From an uncultured Christensenellaceae bacterium (GTDB lineage: Bacteria > Bacillota > Clostridia > Christensenellales > Pumilibacteraceae), in NCBI GenBank assembly GCA_910588315.1, contig CAJUQF010000082.1, positions 1 to 7,008 of the forward strand: a DNA stretch of 7,008 bases, in the 5' to 3' direction. The notes under the pieces were generated by a model. The model saw nothing but the letters and a program-made list of their open reading frames with translations. It did not search any database and was not told the DNA's origin. A program made the position numbers and the translations under genes. This document shows, piece after piece, positions 6,051 to 7,008 of this stretch (positions within the stretch are counted from its first letter, which is position 1; every line of letters begins with the position of its first letter).

Positions 6051-7008
6051 ATGAAAGAAATTTTGAAACTTAACGCGATTTCCCCGCTCGCCGAGAAAAC
6101 GCTCGGCAAGGATTATGTTTTGACGGACAGTTCGACTGCGCCGATCGCGATCATGCTCAGATCGTTCTCCATGCACGACTACGATTTGCCCGGTTCCGTA
6201 CTCGCCGTCGCGCGCGCAGGCGCCGGGACCAACAATATACCCGTATCCGATTATGCCGATCGCGGCGTCGTTGTTCTCAATACCCCGGGCGCAAACGCCA
6301 ATGCGGTAAAAGAACTGTGTCTCGCGGCGCTTCTTCTCGCATCTCGCGGCATAATCTCCGGAATCGCCTGGACCAACACGCTGACCGGCGACGACGTTGC
6401 AAAACAGGTCGAAAAAGGCAAGAAGCAATTTGCCGGCAACGAGATCTTGGGCAAGACCTTGGGCATAGTCGGGCTTGGCGCGATAGGCGTTCAGATCGGC
6501 AACAATGCGGTCAGACTCGGCATGGACGTACTCGGCTACGATCCGTATATAACGATAGACTCGGCTTGGAAACTGAATCATAATATCACAAAGATCGACG
6601 GCATAGACAAAATTTTTACGGATTCCGACTATATCACTCTTCACGTTCCGCTCAACGACGGGACTCGCGGGCTTATAAACAAAAAAACCATCGCGAAAAT
6701 GAAAGACGGCGTCAATATAATCAATCTGTCGCGCGGCGAACTTTGCGTCAACGCCGACGTCATCGCCGCGGTGAAGTCGGGTAAGATCCATTCGTATATA
6801 ACCGACTTTGCCGCACCCGAACTTTTGAACGTACCCGGCATTACGGTCATTCCTCATCTCGGCGCGTCTACGGAAGAAGCCGAGGACAACTGCGCGGTCA
6901 TGGCGGCGCAGGAACTTCGAGATTTCATCGAAAACGGTAACATCAAGAACTCTGTCAACTTCCCCGCTTGCTCCGCGCCGCGCGGCGGCGAATGTCGCAT
7001 AACAGTCA
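6051..7008 (+). CDS. serA: D-3-phosphoglycerate dehydrogenase (3' end outside window)
   Basis: This enzyme oxidises 3-phosphoglycerate to 3-phosphohydroxypyruvate with NAD, the first committed step of serine synthesis and the step that supplies SerC. The window holds 319 codons. Hallmarks of the D-2-hydroxyacid dehydrogenase family are RAGAGTNNIP (55-64), NTPGANANAVKEL (77-89), the NAD-binding GLGAIG (141-146) with D164 for the ribose, catalytic R228 in NLSRGE, E257 in DFAAPE and H269 in PHLGAST. E257 lies 29 residues after R228, the same spacing as R240 and E269 in E. coli SerA. The sequence follows the short form of about 390 residues that I know from Clostridia. KNSVNFP (299-305) marks the link to a C-terminal ACT domain, which should begin at the cut edge (ECRITV). 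Serine feedback through that domain is likely but cannot be checked here. Confidence 0.95.
   Translation, partial: MKEILKLNAISPLAEKTLGKDYVLTDSSTAPIAIMLRSFSMHDYDLPGSVLAVARAGAGTNNIPVSDYADRGVVVLNTPGANANAVKELCLAALLLASRGIISGIAWTNTLTGDDVAKQVEKGKKQFAGNEILGKTLGIVGLGAIGVQIGNNAVRLGMDVLGYDPYITIDSAWKLNHNITKIDGIDKIFTDSDYITLHVPLNDGTRGLINKKTIAKMKDGVNIINLSRGELCVNADVIAAVKSGKIHSYITDFAAPELLNVPGITVIPHLGASTEEAEDNCAVMAAQELRDFIENGNIKNSVNFPACSAPRGGECRITV

Noticed and set aside
5106..6109. Minus-strand open frames opposite serC
   Set aside because: They are antisense shadows of a well-recognised enzyme gene and carry no domain of their own.
6820..6823. Loss of the catalytic Glu in SerA because the usual E-P motif reads P-E
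   Set aside because: E257 lies at the same spacing from R228 as in E. coli SerA, and the D-F-x-x-x-E form is what I know from clostridial short SerA proteins, so the triad is intact.
6036..6857. A 273-codon minus-strand open frame opposite serA
   Set aside because: It is in antisense codon register with serA, whose motifs are unmistakable, and it has no recognisable domain.

Overview
The window looks like a chromosomal segment of an anaerobic Gram-positive bacterium, most likely a gut-type member of the Clostridia (Bacillota). The evidence is: serC and serA of the type I know from Clostridia, purine-rich Shine-Dalgarno sites, promoters close to the sigma-A consensus, and a giant Sec-exported protein with almost no cysteine. 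The lineage is inference; no rRNA or other marker gene is present.

Left two thirds (1-4569, minus strand): one uninterrupted reading frame of 1523 codons, which I checked codon by codon for stops. It starts at 4569 and runs off the left edge. It encodes a Sec signal peptide, then an RCC1-like beta-propeller region of six or seven degenerate blades, interrupted by a possible IPT/TIG-like domain. Repeated Ig/cadherin-like beta modules follow and continue past the window. The C-terminus, and so any cell-wall anchor, is not visible. Its biological role is unknown.

Centre (4570-4901): a divergent intergenic region. The surface-protein gene has a perfect-consensus promoter (TTGACA, 17 bp, TATAAT), followed by an 8-bp-arm dyad at the start of its untranslated leader. 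The serC gene has its own promoter (TTGATT, 17 bp, extended -10 TATACT), and a 10-bp palindrome overlaps its -35. Between the promoters lies another perfect inverted repeat with 9-bp arms.

Right third (4902-7008, plus strand): a serine-biosynthesis operon. serC (phosphoserine aminotransferase, complete) is followed after 63 bases by serA (3-phosphoglycerate dehydrogenase, cut by the right edge just as a C-terminal ACT domain would begin). SerA oxidises 3-phosphoglycerate to 3-phosphohydroxypyruvate, and SerC transaminates it to phosphoserine. No phosphatase gene (serB) is in view.

The serine genes are ordinary. The unusual content is the giant exported propeller protein and the dyad-rich control region it shares with the serine operon. 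I see no CRISPR array, tRNA, rRNA or transposase.
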